DNA of 64,000 nt from JACDAL01 sp963849115. GTDB lineage: Bacteria; Actinomycetota; CADDZG01; WHSQ01. The notes below the pieces were generated by a model. The model made no database searches. It worked only from the letters and a program-made list of their open reading frames with translations, and had not been told where the DNA came from. Shown one piece after another: positions 19,099 to 28,474 of this stretch (the stretch's first letter is position 1; every line of letters begins with the position of its first letter). A program made the translations under genes and the position numbers. The DNA is taken from positions 272,307 to 336,306 of the forward strand of contig CAWKGK010000001.1 in assembly GCA_963849115.1 (NCBI GenBank), given 5' to 3'.

Positions 19099-19385
19099 TC
19101 ATCGTTCCTGAGTCGCTGCCTCCATGTTCCTGGAGACGACGTCGATGGTGCGGCGCAGCTCTTCGGTCGTGCTGAACTCGACTATCTCGGTCCCCGCGTA
19201 CAGCACCGGCGTGTGGCCGGGCGGGATGTAGTAGGCGTCGCCGGCCTCGTATGTCTCTTCGCGGTCGCCGTACCTGATGGTCTGCTTGCCCTTGATCACG
19301 TAACCCCAGTGGGGCAGCCTGGCACTGGTTGTTGGGCAATCCATCGAAGAACGGGCTGAGATCTGCGTCCTCGGTGTAGGTGAGT
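19099..19385 (-). pseudogene. cupin-domain protein, truncated and frameshifted
   Basis: The frame from about 19318 downwards reads PHWGYVIKGKQTIRYGD, EAGDAYYIPPGHTPVLYAG and EIVEFSTTEE, a typical cupin beta-barrel. The upstream part TYTEDADLSPFFDGLPNNQC is in a neighbouring frame, so one base is out of register near 19310-19325. The N-terminus is missing: a stop codon appears exactly at direct repeat B (19385). The fragment is therefore both frameshifted and cut off at the repeat boundary. The intact ancestor would have been a small cytoplasmic cupin. Confidence 0.7.
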
Positions 19386-19509
19386 CACGCAAGATGACAA
19401 GGGCGGCTACACGGTCAGGGAACTCGGCTAACCGGGGGCGCCGGGCCGTAACGTCGCGGCCCCCAACTGCGTCGCGTATCGTGTCCGGATGCCGGCGAAA
19501 AAGGAAGTC
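19385..19509. repeat. direct repeat copy B flanking the cyclase segment
   Basis: This copy of the 124-bp repeat (see 15627-15750) carries the intact promoter-proximal region and start codon of the LigD-type polymerase gene, so it is likely the ancestral downstream copy. The first about 46 bp still encode the end of the histidine phosphatase reading frame (GYTVRELG), which has no function here. Confidence 0.85.
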
Positions 19510-20838
19510 TTGGAGGTGGCCGGTCGGGAGGTCACCGTCTCGAACCCCGACAAGGTCTTCTTCCCCCAGACGGGCCACACCAAGCTCGACCTCGTCCATT
19601 ACTACCTGACCGTTGCCTCAGGAGCGCTGCGCGGAGTCAGGGAGCGCCCGATGGCCCTCAAGCGATTCGTGAACGGGGCGGAGGGCGAGGCCTTCTTCCA
19701 GAAGCGGGCCCCCAAGAACCGCCCCGACTGGGTCGAGACGGTCGAGCTCAACTTTCCCTCGGGGAGGACGGCAGATGAGATCGTGGTTCGGGACGAGGCC
19801 CAGCTCGTTTGGATCGTCAACCTCGGCTGCATAGACCTCAACCCTCACCCGGTCCGGGTCACAGACCTCCACCACCCCGACGAGCTCCGAGTCGATCTAG
19901 ACCCCGTGCGGGGGGTGCCGTGGTCACAGGTCCGGGAAGTCGCGCTTGTCACCAGGGAGGCGTTGGAGGACGTCGGGCTGGTGGGTTGGCCCAAGACGTC
20001 CGGTTCACGAGGGTTGCACATCTACTGTCGCATCGAGCCGAGGTGGGAGTTCACCGAGGTCCGGCGCGCCGCGGTCGCCCTTGCGCGCGAAGTGGAGCGG
20101 CGCGCACCGAAGATCGCTTCCAGCAAGTGGTGGAAGGAAGAGCGACACGGGGTCTTCCTCGACTACAACCAGAACGCCAAGGACCGTACGATCGCCTCGG
20201 CCTACTCGATCCGCCCCACGCACGACGCGCGCGTCTCCACCCCGCTGTTGTGGGAGGAGGTAGGGGAATGTGATCCGGAGGCATTCACCATCGACACCGT
20301 CCCCGCCAGGTTCGAACAGATCGGTGATCCGGGCGAAGGCATCGACGAGTCCCCCGGCTCGCTCGCCCCTTTGCTGGAGCTTGCCGAACAACACCAGGCC
20401 GCCGGCTTTGCCGACGCACCGTGGCCGCCGCACTTCGCCAAACAGGCGGGCGAGCCGCCCAGGGCGCAGCCGTCCAAGCGGCGGGACGGCGCGACAAAGC
20501 GCGAGGGGATCGTGCCCCCGCCGGCGCCGGGCAAGTCGACGGGGCCAACCGGAAGGCGCCGCACGACCATGCCCTTGATCGAGATCGCGCGCGCCGCTTC
20601 GGAAGCGGAGGCGATGGAAGGCCTCGAGCGCTGGAAGAAGCGCCATCCCGAGGTCTGGCCCCATTTAGCTCCCTCAGACGTGCTGGTCGATTCCATGCGC
20701 GGAGCGAGCACGACCTGGAGTCGGATCCGCCTCAACTTGCGCAGCGTTCCAGAGGACGAGCGGCCGCCCCAAGAAGCTCTCGAGGTTGACTACGACCCCT
20801 GGTTGGGCCGACGCCACGAGGCCGGCGAGGAAACCTAG
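19489..20838 (+). CDS. LigD-type DNA polymerase/primase domain protein (NHEJ)
   Basis: A 449-residue stand-alone homologue of the polymerase domain of bacterial ligase D. It has VSNPDKVFFPQTGHTKLDLV at the start, the metal-binding Asp-x-Asp in RVDLDPVRGVPW, KTSGSRGLHIYCRI and DYNQNAKDRTIASAYS. The C-terminal 120 residues are a Pro/Lys-rich linker and a tail (PLIEIARAASEAEAMEGLERW) without ligase or nuclease domains. It would fill or add nucleotides at broken ends during non-homologous end joining, like the separate PolD-type proteins of mycobacteria. No ku or ligase gene is in the window. Confidence 0.9.
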   Translation: MPAKKEVLEVAGREVTVSNPDKVFFPQTGHTKLDLVHYYLTVASGALRGVRERPMALKRFVNGAEGEAFFQKRAPKNRPDWVETVELNFPSGRTADEIVVRDEAQLVWIVNLGCIDLNPHPVRVTDLHHPDELRVDLDPVRGVPWSQVREVALVTREALEDVGLVGWPKTSGSRGLHIYCRIEPRWEFTEVRRAAVALAREVERRAPKIASSKWWKEERHGVFLDYNQNAKDRTIASAYSIRPTHDARVSTPLLWEEVGECDPEAFTIDTVPARFEQIGDPGEGIDESPGSLAPLLELAEQHQAAGFADAPWPPHFAKQAGEPPRAQPSKRRDGATKREGIVPPPAPGKSTGPTGRRRTTMPLIEIARAASEAEAMEGLERWKKRHPEVWPHLAPSDVLVDSMRGASTTWSRIRLNLRSVPEDERPPQEALEVDYDPWLGRRHEAGEET

Positions 20839-20857
20839 CCCGCCGGGCGCGATTGAC

Positions 20858-21535
20858 CTACCTGCGCTCTTGCGGTCCGGCGTTCGAACCGACCGAGGCC
20901 GGCACGGGACAGGTGACACCCGTCCCTTCGATCCCGCAGTAACCCCAGGGAACCTTGTGCAGATACTGCTGGTGATAGTCCTCGGCGTAGAAAAAGGGGC
21001 CCGCGGGCGCTATCTCCGTCGTCACCCCGCCGTAGCCCGCCCTTCGCAGAACGACTTCGTATTCCGCGCGTGTCCGCTCGGCCGTGCGTTCTTGGGCCTC
21101 GTTCCCATACAGAATCGCTGAGCGATACTGCGTTCCGACATCGTTGCCCTGTCTCATGCCCTGCGTGGGGTCGTGAGCCTCGAAGAACACCTTGAGAAGG
21201 TCGGGGTATGAGACCTTGTGAGGGTCGAAGACGACGAGCACGACTTCGGCATGACCTGTGCGGCCGCTGCAGACCTCCTCGTAGGTGGGGTGGGGGGTGA
21301 ACCCGCCTGCGTATCCGACCGCGGTCGTGTACACGCCCTCGAGTCCCCAGAAGAGGCGCTCAGCACCCCAGAAGCATCCCAATCCGAACACCGCTGTTTC
21401 CATCCCCTCCGGGAACGGCGGCTGCAGCGGTGTGCCGAGAACCGCATGCTCGTCGGGAATCTTGAAAGCGGGCTGGTCCCGCCCCGGAAGGGCTTTGTTC
21501 TCCTCCACCATCTTGGACTTGTTGTGACTGAACAT
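20858..21535 (-). CDS. msrA: peptide-methionine (S)-S-oxide reductase MsrA
   Basis: A 225-residue MsrA with the catalytic motif GLGCFWGAERLFW (Cys near residue 54), followed by GYAGGFTPHPTYEEVCSGRTGHAE and GMRQGNDVGTQYRSAI, all diagnostic. The length and the N-terminal 45-residue extension match bacterial single-domain MsrA. It repairs oxidised methionine in proteins, probably using the thioredoxin system. A GGAGGTGAGG ribosome site precedes the ATG. It is convergent with the LigD-type gene. Confidence 0.95.
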   Translation of the reverse strand: MFSHNKSKMVEENKALPGRDQPAFKIPDEHAVLGTPLQPPFPEGMETAVFGLGCFWGAERLFWGLEGVYTTAVGYAGGFTPHPTYEEVCSGRTGHAEVVLVVFDPHKVSYPDLLKVFFEAHDPTQGMRQGNDVGTQYRSAILYGNEAQERTAERTRAEYEVVLRRAGYGGVTTEIAPAGPFFYAEDYHQQYLHKVPWGYCGIEGTGVTCPVPASVGSNAGPQERR

Positions 21536-21699
21536 GAATCCTCACCTCCATCTTTCTGAACATCCACCCTGCCACATTGTTCCGGAGAGCATTTTCGGGC
21601 CGCGGCGCCGCCCTCGCGATCGCCCGCTCCGAGCACTTCTGTGCGAGTCCGAGCTACGTTTCGTTACGCGGAGGCCCACGAAACCCTATTCTTGATGTA

Positions 21700-23124
21700 A
21701 TGGCGAAGGACGCGAACGCGAGCCTCGAAGCATTTGACCGCGAGGCGTTGGAAGAGGACCTGCCCGGGATAGCCACCGCTCTAGACCGTGCTGCGATGGG
21801 CGGCCGCTTCCAGGCTATCTTGATCGGTCCCCGAGGGTCCCACCGGCTCCAGCGTTGCAGTCTTGTCTCGGCGATCCTGCTGGACGAGTGCGCCGTTCTT
21901 CGTTACGAGCTGGGCTTGATAGACGACGAAGGCGAGAACACGTCCACACTGGTTACCGGCCGGGTTTTTTCGGACTTCGCTACAGCGGAGGCTTATGCGG
22001 CCCAGCGGCTGTCGCCTTTGGCGCCGCAAGTTCTCGGGCGGATCGAGGTGGCGCCGTTGACCACGCCGGTAGCCGTGGTGGAGGACTTGGGAATGGCTTT
22101 GTACGCGTATCCGATCGACGGGGAGTTGCCGACCTTGGCGGCGGCCACCGACGAGAGCGTGGCGGGGTCCGCGATCGAGCACCTGCTCTTCGCCAACGGG
22201 CACCCGGATATCAGCATCCAGGGCTGCCGCGCCGAGCCCATCCACTACAACCGCCGGCACCGATGCATGCTGCGCTATCAATTGGATCTTGCGGGAGAGA
22301 AGAGTCTGGCGGTCTACGGCAAAGTCACGAGCGACGATTCCGGTGCTCGTATTCCGGGGATCGTGGAGGCCTTGTCTCCGACTTTCGCCGGTGCCGGGGT
22401 GGCGCTTCCCGAGTGTCTCGGTTGGCACGAGGACCTTCATCTGGTGGCCTTCACGGAGATCCCCGGAGCGCCGCGTGTGGCGCAGCTGCTCAAGGCCCGC
22501 CTGCGAGGCGATGCGTCGAAAGAGAAAATAACCCTCGAGGACGCCGTCGACGCTTGTGGCCGGATCGCAGCTGCGCTGCATACGTCTGGGCTGAGCCTCG
22601 GCGACGACCGTCCCATGGAAATCGAGTTGGCTCGGCTGCGCGCTAACCTGGCGCCGATGCGGCGGCTATCACCGGAGCTGGGTAAGCAGTTGGGCAACTG
22701 GCTCGATGAAGTGGAAAGACGCGCCGAGTCGATTCCGGCAACGCAACTCTGTCAGTGCCACGGTGATTTCAGCTACACGCAATTGATCTTCGATGGGCCT
22801 CACGCGGGGCTGGTTGACTTCGACAACTTCTGCCGGGGCGAGCCGGCATTGGACCTCGGACAATTCCTTGCCTATCTGCGATACGCCGGCATCAAGGCCC
22901 GCGGTGGCAATTCCACTGCGGAACAAAGGGGGCCGAGCGAGATCCTCGCCGAGCGCTTCACGACCAGCTACGTGGCCGCGGGCGGCCACCCCGAGGCGCT
23001 GGATCGCGTTGACCTCTACGAGGCGACCAACCTGATCCGCATGGCGGAGCACGCGTGGCAGAACCTGAAGAGCCGCCGGCTCGATCAAATCGTCGCCTTG
23101 CTCGGGAAGAGGCTGGCCGCATGA
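21700..23124 (+). CDS. APH/maltokinase-like phosphotransferase (APH-1)
   Basis: A 474-residue protein of the aminoglycoside-phosphotransferase fold. The catalytic loop CHGDFSYTQLIFDG (His near residue 354) keeps the catalytic Asp but has Gln where most members have Asn, as in maltokinases. The metal motif GLVDFDNF follows about 18 residues later. The N-terminal half carries two N-lobe-like strands: LDECAVLRYELGL near residue 65 and HYNRRHRCMLRYQLDL near 185. The frame is open upstream, but the conserved part begins at ATG 21700. It overlaps APH-2 by ATGA, so the two are co-translated. The substrate is unknown; sugar kinase activity is inference. Confidence 0.75.
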   Translation: MAKDANASLEAFDREALEEDLPGIATALDRAAMGGRFQAILIGPRGSHRLQRCSLVSAILLDECAVLRYELGLIDDEGENTSTLVTGRVFSDFATAEAYAAQRLSPLAPQVLGRIEVAPLTTPVAVVEDLGMALYAYPIDGELPTLAAATDESVAGSAIEHLLFANGHPDISIQGCRAEPIHYNRRHRCMLRYQLDLAGEKSLAVYGKVTSDDSGARIPGIVEALSPTFAGAGVALPECLGWHEDLHLVAFTEIPGAPRVAQLLKARLRGDASKEKITLEDAVDACGRIAAALHTSGLSLGDDRPMEIELARLRANLAPMRRLSPELGKQLGNWLDEVERRAESIPATQLCQCHGDFSYTQLIFDGPHAGLVDFDNFCRGEPALDLGQFLAYLRYAGIKARGGNSTAEQRGPSEILAERFTTSYVAAGGHPEALDRVDLYEATNLIRMAEHAWQNLKSRRLDQIVALLGKRLAA

Positions 23125-24518
23125 CGGACGAAGAGTTCCCCAAATGGCCTGAGCTCGAGCGTTTGGGCGAGATGCCCGAATGGCTGGCTCGGCTCGACGA
23201 CGACGCTGAGGTGCAGGCGGCACTCGGCGAGGCGATCGACGGCCTCCAAGGCGCCAAGCTCAGCCGAGTGCGCCTCAAGCGAGAGGGGTGGACCGCCCGC
23301 TGCACGATTGCCTTGGACGGTGAAGAAGGGGTGGCCCACCTAGCCGCAACCATCGTGCCGCCCGGTCGAGCTGAGCCCTCACTCCCGGCCGCCTCCGGAA
23401 AGCCCGGCAGCGAGGGCTGGCGTTGTTGGGTTCCCAGGCTCCGGCTCGAGCTGAGCTCGGCAGAGCCCGAAGCGAAGCTGGCGGCCCTGGGTTTGCTGAC
23501 CGATCCCGACGCTGCTCGCGCTCTGCTGGAAAAGGCTATCCGTGCGGGGACGCCCGCCTATCGCGACATGAGCATCGTGTCCGCCGCCCCGCAGGTAATG
23601 CGGTACTCGCCGGGGAGCCGCTGCACCGTCCTTTACCGGCTCGAACTGCCGGAGGGGCAGGCCGGCCGAAACTGGCCTGATGTGGTCATCGCCAAGACGT
23701 ATAGCGGTGCAGACAAGGGCCGCATCGCGTGGGACGGAATGCGGAGACTTTGGCAGTCTCCACTTGCCAGCTCCGAGGTGGTCACGATCGCCGAGCCGCT
23801 GGCCTGGCTCCCCGAGCAGAAGATCCTCGTGCAAGGGCCGATTGCCGAGAGCAGGACGCTTAAGGAACTGTTGCTCGCCACGTTTGCGTCGAGCTCAACA
23901 ACTTCCGATGAACTGCGAGGGTACTTGGCGAAGACAGCCGCAGGCTTGGCCGAGCTTCATCACAGCGGCGCTATGAGCGACGAGCGAGCCACTTGGGAGG
24001 AAGAGCTTGCCGAGGTGCGCGAGGTGCTTAGCCGCCTGACATCGACGCTGCCTCACTTGGCCGGCATCGCGGACCCGTGGCTCGAACATCTCGAGCGCCT
24101 CGCCGACAAGAACCCGGAGGACCCATCTGTGGCGGCTCACCGCAGTTTTCGTCCGGCGCAGGTACTGCTGCACGGAGAGGGGATCGGATTCATCGACTTC
24201 GACGGCTTCTGCCGGGCAGAGCCGGCGCTTGACATCGCACTGTTTCGCGCTACCGCCCGTGACCTTGCCATGAGCGTGATGACGCCGGACACACCACTGG
24301 AGACTCGCCTTGGCGCCGTCGACGAGCTGAGCGAGTACTTCCTCGCTCGTTACGAGGAGTCGGCACCGATCTCGCGGCCCCGAGTCGCCTTGTGGGAGGC
24401 TCTCGACCTGTTCACGAACGTCCTGCACTCCTGGACCAAGGTAAAACCCGCCCGTTTGGAGTATGCGCTCGCGCTTGTGAGGCACCATCACCTCGGAATG
24501 CGGGACCTCACGAGCTGA
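23121..24518 (+). CDS. APH-like protein lacking the catalytic Asp (APH-2)
   Basis: A 465-residue paralogue of APH-1, co-translated with it through an ATGA overlap. At the catalytic loop it reads HRSFRPAQVLLHG: His is kept, but the catalytic Asp is replaced by Ser. The metal motif GFIDFDGFC is intact. Two N-lobe-like segments are again visible (VRLKREGWTARCTIAL near 60, and MRYSPGSRCTVLYRLEL near 160). The simplest reading is a pseudokinase partner of APH-1, binding nucleotide or substrate without phosphotransfer. The gene ends 10 bp before the convergent kinase gene. Confidence 0.72.
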   Translation: MTDEEFPKWPELERLGEMPEWLARLDDDAEVQAALGEAIDGLQGAKLSRVRLKREGWTARCTIALDGEEGVAHLAATIVPPGRAEPSLPAASGKPGSEGWRCWVPRLRLELSSAEPEAKLAALGLLTDPDAARALLEKAIRAGTPAYRDMSIVSAAPQVMRYSPGSRCTVLYRLELPEGQAGRNWPDVVIAKTYSGADKGRIAWDGMRRLWQSPLASSEVVTIAEPLAWLPEQKILVQGPIAESRTLKELLLATFASSSTTSDELRGYLAKTAAGLAELHHSGAMSDERATWEEELAEVREVLSRLTSTLPHLAGIADPWLEHLERLADKNPEDPSVAAHRSFRPAQVLLHGEGIGFIDFDGFCRAEPALDIALFRATARDLAMSVMTPDTPLETRLGAVDELSEYFLARYEESAPISRPRVALWEALDLFTNVLHSWTKVKPARLEYALALVRHHHLGMRDLTS

Positions 24519-24528
24519 CGGATACGCC

Positions 24529-26646
24529 TCAGCAATGGGTGAAGTAAGTGACCACCAGTTGCCCGTCGACCTTCTCCACCGGCAATATCACCTCGGTATT
24601 CGAATCCTTGTGTTCTTGTACATGGAAGAGCGGGCAGTCGTAATTACGGCTGGGGTCGAAGTAGACATCCCAATCCGTACCCTCGGCCCCCCTGATGGTG
24701 GCAGTTGAGATATTGCCTGCACCGTCGCGCCCGATGGTCACGATCGTCCCAGTCACCTGGTTCTCACCCTGCACCGCAGAGGTGTTGCCGCTTTGAATGC
24801 TATGGATGTGGGTTGGATGCCCCGGACCGGCCAATTGCCGCCACCAGTAGTAGAGCGGCTCCTCGCCTCCGGGAGGACCGGTCGCCTCGGCGTAGATCTT
24901 GGTGCTGTAGTCGATCCAAGAGATGTGCGGCTCCCCTGTGGGGCTCCTGAAGCACAGAACCTGGCCTTTGTACTCACCCCTGTTCGATCCCAGAGCGTGC
25001 GCCCAAGCCTCGGGCCCGATCGACCAGAACCCCCGCCACGGCTCGGGGCCTACGCACTCGCCTGCTCCGGTGGCCCCCTTCGAGTCCTGCAGATCCCGGA
25101 AATAGTTCCTCATCCGGAAACCGTCGTGGAACAGCGAATAGCTCGCCTTTGAGACGCCGTCCCCAGGCGAACAGTTGACGCCCCTGATGGCGTCTTCCAA
25201 AGTCGACCCGCGGCGGCAGTTCCATTTCACGATGTTGTCGGCGCCGATGTGGGCGACAAGAAAAAGAGACTCGACCGTGTCGGGAAAGGCTCCCACCGGA
25301 CGGAGGTCGGTTGTCGTTCTGGCTGCGAGAGCCTGCTCGGTGACCGCTCCCGCCGAAGCCTGCCCGTTTCCTCCTCCGGGGCTCGTATCGTCCTGAAGCA
25401 TAAAGGCGATGGCTCCTCCGCCCAGGAGGAGCACGGCAATCAATGCGACCAGCCCCAGGAGCCGGCCGCGGCGTTTCTCTTCACCCGGCGAGGCGGGCTG
25501 CGCCGACGCAGGCGCCACAGGGGCCGGCGCTGCAGCAGGCACCGGGTCTGCTGCACGAGGCGAAACCTCGGAGCCCCCCTCGTTCTGAGACTGCGCGATC
25601 GGCGCCATCGGTGCGGGCGCTTCGGGGGCCGAGGGAGTTTCCGGCGGCGGAAGGAACGAGACGGGCGCGCTCGAGGCTGCCGGTGGATAGGCCGAGCTCG
25701 GCGGCGTCGGTGTTTGAGCGGCGACCGGGTCTGAGCGCTCCCGAAAAACCGTCTCTCGACGGGGGGGAGGGGCCACGCTCCCCTTCTGAGAACGAGCGGG
25801 ATCGAAATCTATGGCTTCTCGGAGAGCTGCAAGGAACTTCATGCAACTGTCGTAACGGTCGTCGACGCTCTTGGCCATAGCCTTCTCGATGACCTCGTCG
25901 ACGTCGGGCGGCACGTTGCCTGCCACCGAGCTGACCTTGGGAGGGTCCTCTCTGAGATGGGCCCAAATGACCGCGGCATCGGTGTCGCGAGTGAATGGCA
26001 CACGCCCCGTGAGGCACTCGTAAGCGATGCAACCGAGCGCGTAGACGTCGACACGGCTGTCGACCTGCTTTCCCTCGATCTGCTCGGGCGCCATGTAGTC
26101 CACCGTGCCCACAAACTGGCCCGTGCCGGTTATTCCGCTGCGCGACGTCGCATGTTTGGTTAGTCCGAAATCGGCAAGATAGACGTGATCTCGTCCGTCG
26201 GGACCCGAACTGAATGCAATCAAGACGTTGGCCGGCTTCACGTCCCGGTGGACGAGACCGAGGTGGTGGGCGGCGTCCAGCGCACTTGCGATCTGCGTGA
26301 ACACCGGCATGAGCCGCTCGGGCCGCAGCCGGCCCTCGCGCTGTATCACCGCCTTCAGATCGCCTTTTACGAAACGCATTGCGATGAAGAGCAAGCCATC
26401 GGACGCACCTGCATCGTAGATAGGGATGATGTTGGGATGGTCGAGGGACGCGGCCAATCTGGATTCCCGGACGAAGCGTTCGCGAAAACGATCATCCTCG
26501 GACAACTCGACAGATAGGACTTTCAGGGCGACAACGCGGGCGAGGCGCGGGTGCTCAGCCTGATAGACGACGCTCATGCCACCGCGGCCGACAATGCCCT
26601 GGACCTGGTAGCCCGCGAAATCGGTGCCGACCCGCGGCATTTCCAT
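24529..26646 (-). CDS. transmembrane Ser/Thr protein kinase, PknB-like
   Basis: A 705-residue receptor-type kinase. The kinase domain (about residues 10-275) is intact: glycine loop VGRGGMSVVY, VALKVL lysine, HRDVKPANVL and ADFGLTKH, and YMAPEQ. A Pro/Ala-rich linker (about 290-400) leads to one membrane segment (about 405-425, LLGLVALIAVLLLGGGAIAF). The extracellular part (about 430-705) is Cys-containing and of a type I cannot name; it includes WNCRRGSTLEDAI, HISWIDYSTKIY and THIHSIQSG. It probably senses an external signal. The start at 26646 has GGAAGGTGG upstream. It lies 130 bp downstream of APH-3 in the same direction. Confidence 0.88.
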   Translation of the reverse strand: MEMPRVGTDFAGYQVQGIVGRGGMSVVYQAEHPRLARVVALKVLSVELSEDDRFRERFVRESRLAASLDHPNIIPIYDAGASDGLLFIAMRFVKGDLKAVIQREGRLRPERLMPVFTQIASALDAAHHLGLVHRDVKPANVLIAFSSGPDGRDHVYLADFGLTKHATSRSGITGTGQFVGTVDYMAPEQIEGKQVDSRVDVYALGCIAYECLTGRVPFTRDTDAAVIWAHLREDPPKVSSVAGNVPPDVDEVIEKAMAKSVDDRYDSCMKFLAALREAIDFDPARSQKGSVAPPPRRETVFRERSDPVAAQTPTPPSSAYPPAASSAPVSFLPPPETPSAPEAPAPMAPIAQSQNEGGSEVSPRAADPVPAAAPAPVAPASAQPASPGEEKRRGRLLGLVALIAVLLLGGGAIAFMLQDDTSPGGGNGQASAGAVTEQALAARTTTDLRPVGAFPDTVESLFLVAHIGADNIVKWNCRRGSTLEDAIRGVNCSPGDGVSKASYSLFHDGFRMRNYFRDLQDSKGATGAGECVGPEPWRGFWSIGPEAWAHALGSNRGEYKGQVLCFRSPTGEPHISWIDYSTKIYAEATGPPGGEEPLYYWWRQLAGPGHPTHIHSIQSGNTSAVQGENQVTGTIVTIGRDGAGNISTATIRGAEGTDWDVYFDPSRNYDCPLFHVQEHKDSNTEVILPVEKVDGQLVVTYFTHC

Positions 26647-26776
26647 CAGCTATCCACCTTCCCCCAGCCGGCTCCGCCGAGGACAGAGCTTCTCTTGCTT
26701 GAGCGTAGCACCGACGATGCAGGTCGGGTACCACCTTCTGGATAGTCGGAGAATGAGCGATGCATCGATTCGTACC

Positions 26777-28318
26777 TCACAGACCCGCTCGGGCTACGGC
26801 CGCCTCTTCTCGGCCGGACCTGCGGACGGCTTCGTCGAGGTCTGCGAGAAGCCCCTCCGCCCGCCGCAGGAGCCCATCGGTCTTAGACGCCCATCTGCGA
26901 TCGAACAGACGGACTCGCCGGACCGTGATCTTCGTAAGGATGAGTACCTCGTACAGCCGGGCTCGCAGCAAGCGTCCGGGTTCCATCTGCCCATAGCCTT
27001 CGAGAAAACTTCGCTGGACGCTCCGCAACTGCTCTTCCCCACCCGCCGCGTACCACCAGTGAAGATCGGCGAGGAACTTTCCGAGATCCAATGCCGGGTC
27101 CGCCAGAGAGCAGGTATTGAAGTCGATGAGAGTGATGCCGCGCTGCCCCACCCAGACATGGTCCGCTTTGTAGTCACCATGCGCCAAGACCGGGGGCTCG
27201 CCCGGCAGGCGCGTTTCCACGGCAGCGGCTCGCTCGAGGATGTTATCGATGGCGGCTCCGGCGGCAGGAAAAAGCGGTTTCACATGCTCGGCGGCGCGCG
27301 CCACTGCGCGCGCCTCACCGGCGAACGAATGCGGGCGGACATCTTCGAAAAGGGCCACCGGTGCCCGCTGGAGAGCACGCAGGACGGCTCCCGCTTGCGC
27401 GAGAGGCTTGGCCGCGCGCGCGGCCGGGTGGTGGGACAGGGGCGCCCCGGCCAGCTCGGGGTAGATGATCAGCCCCTCGTCACGCAGATGGGCCAAGGGC
27501 CTGATTGCCGACGCATCAGTGGACGACGACACCCAATCGGCAATACCAGTTGCGACGCGAAATGCAGCAATGTCTTCGCCATCGCTATACAGCTTGGCGA
27601 ACAGAGTCCCTCCACTCTGAATGCCGCCATCAGGAGCGAAGCAGTCGTAGCGCAGCACGTGGCGCTGTCCAGGCCGATATCGCACTGCGGTAACGTCGAC
27701 GGCCGACGGTGGCTCTGGCGAGCTCCCATCGGCTGAATCCTCCATTAGGCGAGTAACCAGAGCAGCGACGTGACTCGGATTGGAGACGCGAACGAGTTGC
27801 GGATAAGCGGCATCGAGTGGCGCCACCAGTATTCGCATTCCCAGGTGAGGGTTCCGCGCACTCAGCCGGGAGAAGGGGGCGGCGACACCCTCGGCCACCG
27901 CCTCGGACTCCAAATCGACCTCGCGAGGATCTTGCGAGGAGAGGCCACTTGATCCTTCAGGCTGCCAGGTCACTGCTATCGATCGGGACGACCTGGCTCC
28001 GTTGGCCAGGCCGACATCGAAGTAGGCGGTTAGCTTGCGGCCGGGTTTGAACTTCGCCCGTCGTAAGACGCAGGGTCCGAGGTGCGAGGGATTCGACAAG
28101 AGCCCTCGCAACTCCTCCCGAATGACGCGGCGTAAGGGCCGTCCTCCCAGGACCCAGCACACGCCCTCGATCCCGGCTTCTCCCGACAATGCCTCCTGTA
28201 ATCGGCCGGAGAGCCCCCTAGCCGATCCCGGAACCTTCTCGGCGGGAGCCGTTACCACGGCGCCCGATGTGTGAGTCTCATGGTCTCCCGTCACGAAGTC
28301 TCTCGGTGAGCAGGTCAT
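26777..28318 (-). CDS. APH/maltokinase-like phosphotransferase (APH-3)
   Basis: A 513-residue member of the same local family. The catalytic loop LAHGDYKADHVWV keeps His and Asp but has His at the Asn position. The metal motif is LIDFNTCS, with Asn for the final Asp. Two N-lobe-like segments are present: RAKFKPGRKLTAYFDV (about residue 92) and VRYRPGQRHVLRYDC (about 205), followed by GTLFAKLY. It has an N-terminal extension of about 40 residues. It is transcribed away from the glycosyltransferase gene at 28475 across a 156-bp divergent region and upstream of the transmembrane kinase gene, so both may share that promoter. Confidence 0.72.
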   Translation of the reverse strand: MTCSPRDFVTGDHETHTSGAVVTAPAEKVPGSARGLSGRLQEALSGEAGIEGVCWVLGGRPLRRVIREELRGLLSNPSHLGPCVLRRAKFKPGRKLTAYFDVGLANGARSSRSIAVTWQPEGSSGLSSQDPREVDLESEAVAEGVAAPFSRLSARNPHLGMRILVAPLDAAYPQLVRVSNPSHVAALVTRLMEDSADGSSPEPPSAVDVTAVRYRPGQRHVLRYDCFAPDGGIQSGGTLFAKLYSDGEDIAAFRVATGIADWVSSSTDASAIRPLAHLRDEGLIIYPELAGAPLSHHPAARAAKPLAQAGAVLRALQRAPVALFEDVRPHSFAGEARAVARAAEHVKPLFPAAGAAIDNILERAAAVETRLPGEPPVLAHGDYKADHVWVGQRGITLIDFNTCSLADPALDLGKFLADLHWWYAAGGEEQLRSVQRSFLEGYGQMEPGRLLRARLYEVLILTKITVRRVRLFDRRWASKTDGLLRRAEGLLADLDEAVRRSGREEAAVARAGL

Positions 28319-28474
28319 GCCTCTCCGCCTACCGATATCAAAACAATATCCTCACAGGACGTCAACGAGGTTGACCTGACCTGCCGGCAGCGACAGTATT
28401 ACGATACGAGCAGCTACTTGGAGGGATGGCGATCGGCCACCCCGTGGCTGGCGAGCGCAGGGAAGGGCGGCCCG

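Noticed and set aside
26624..27736. 370-codon plus-strand frame antisense to APH-3
   Set aside because: Mirror of the APH-3 codons; no recognisable domain.
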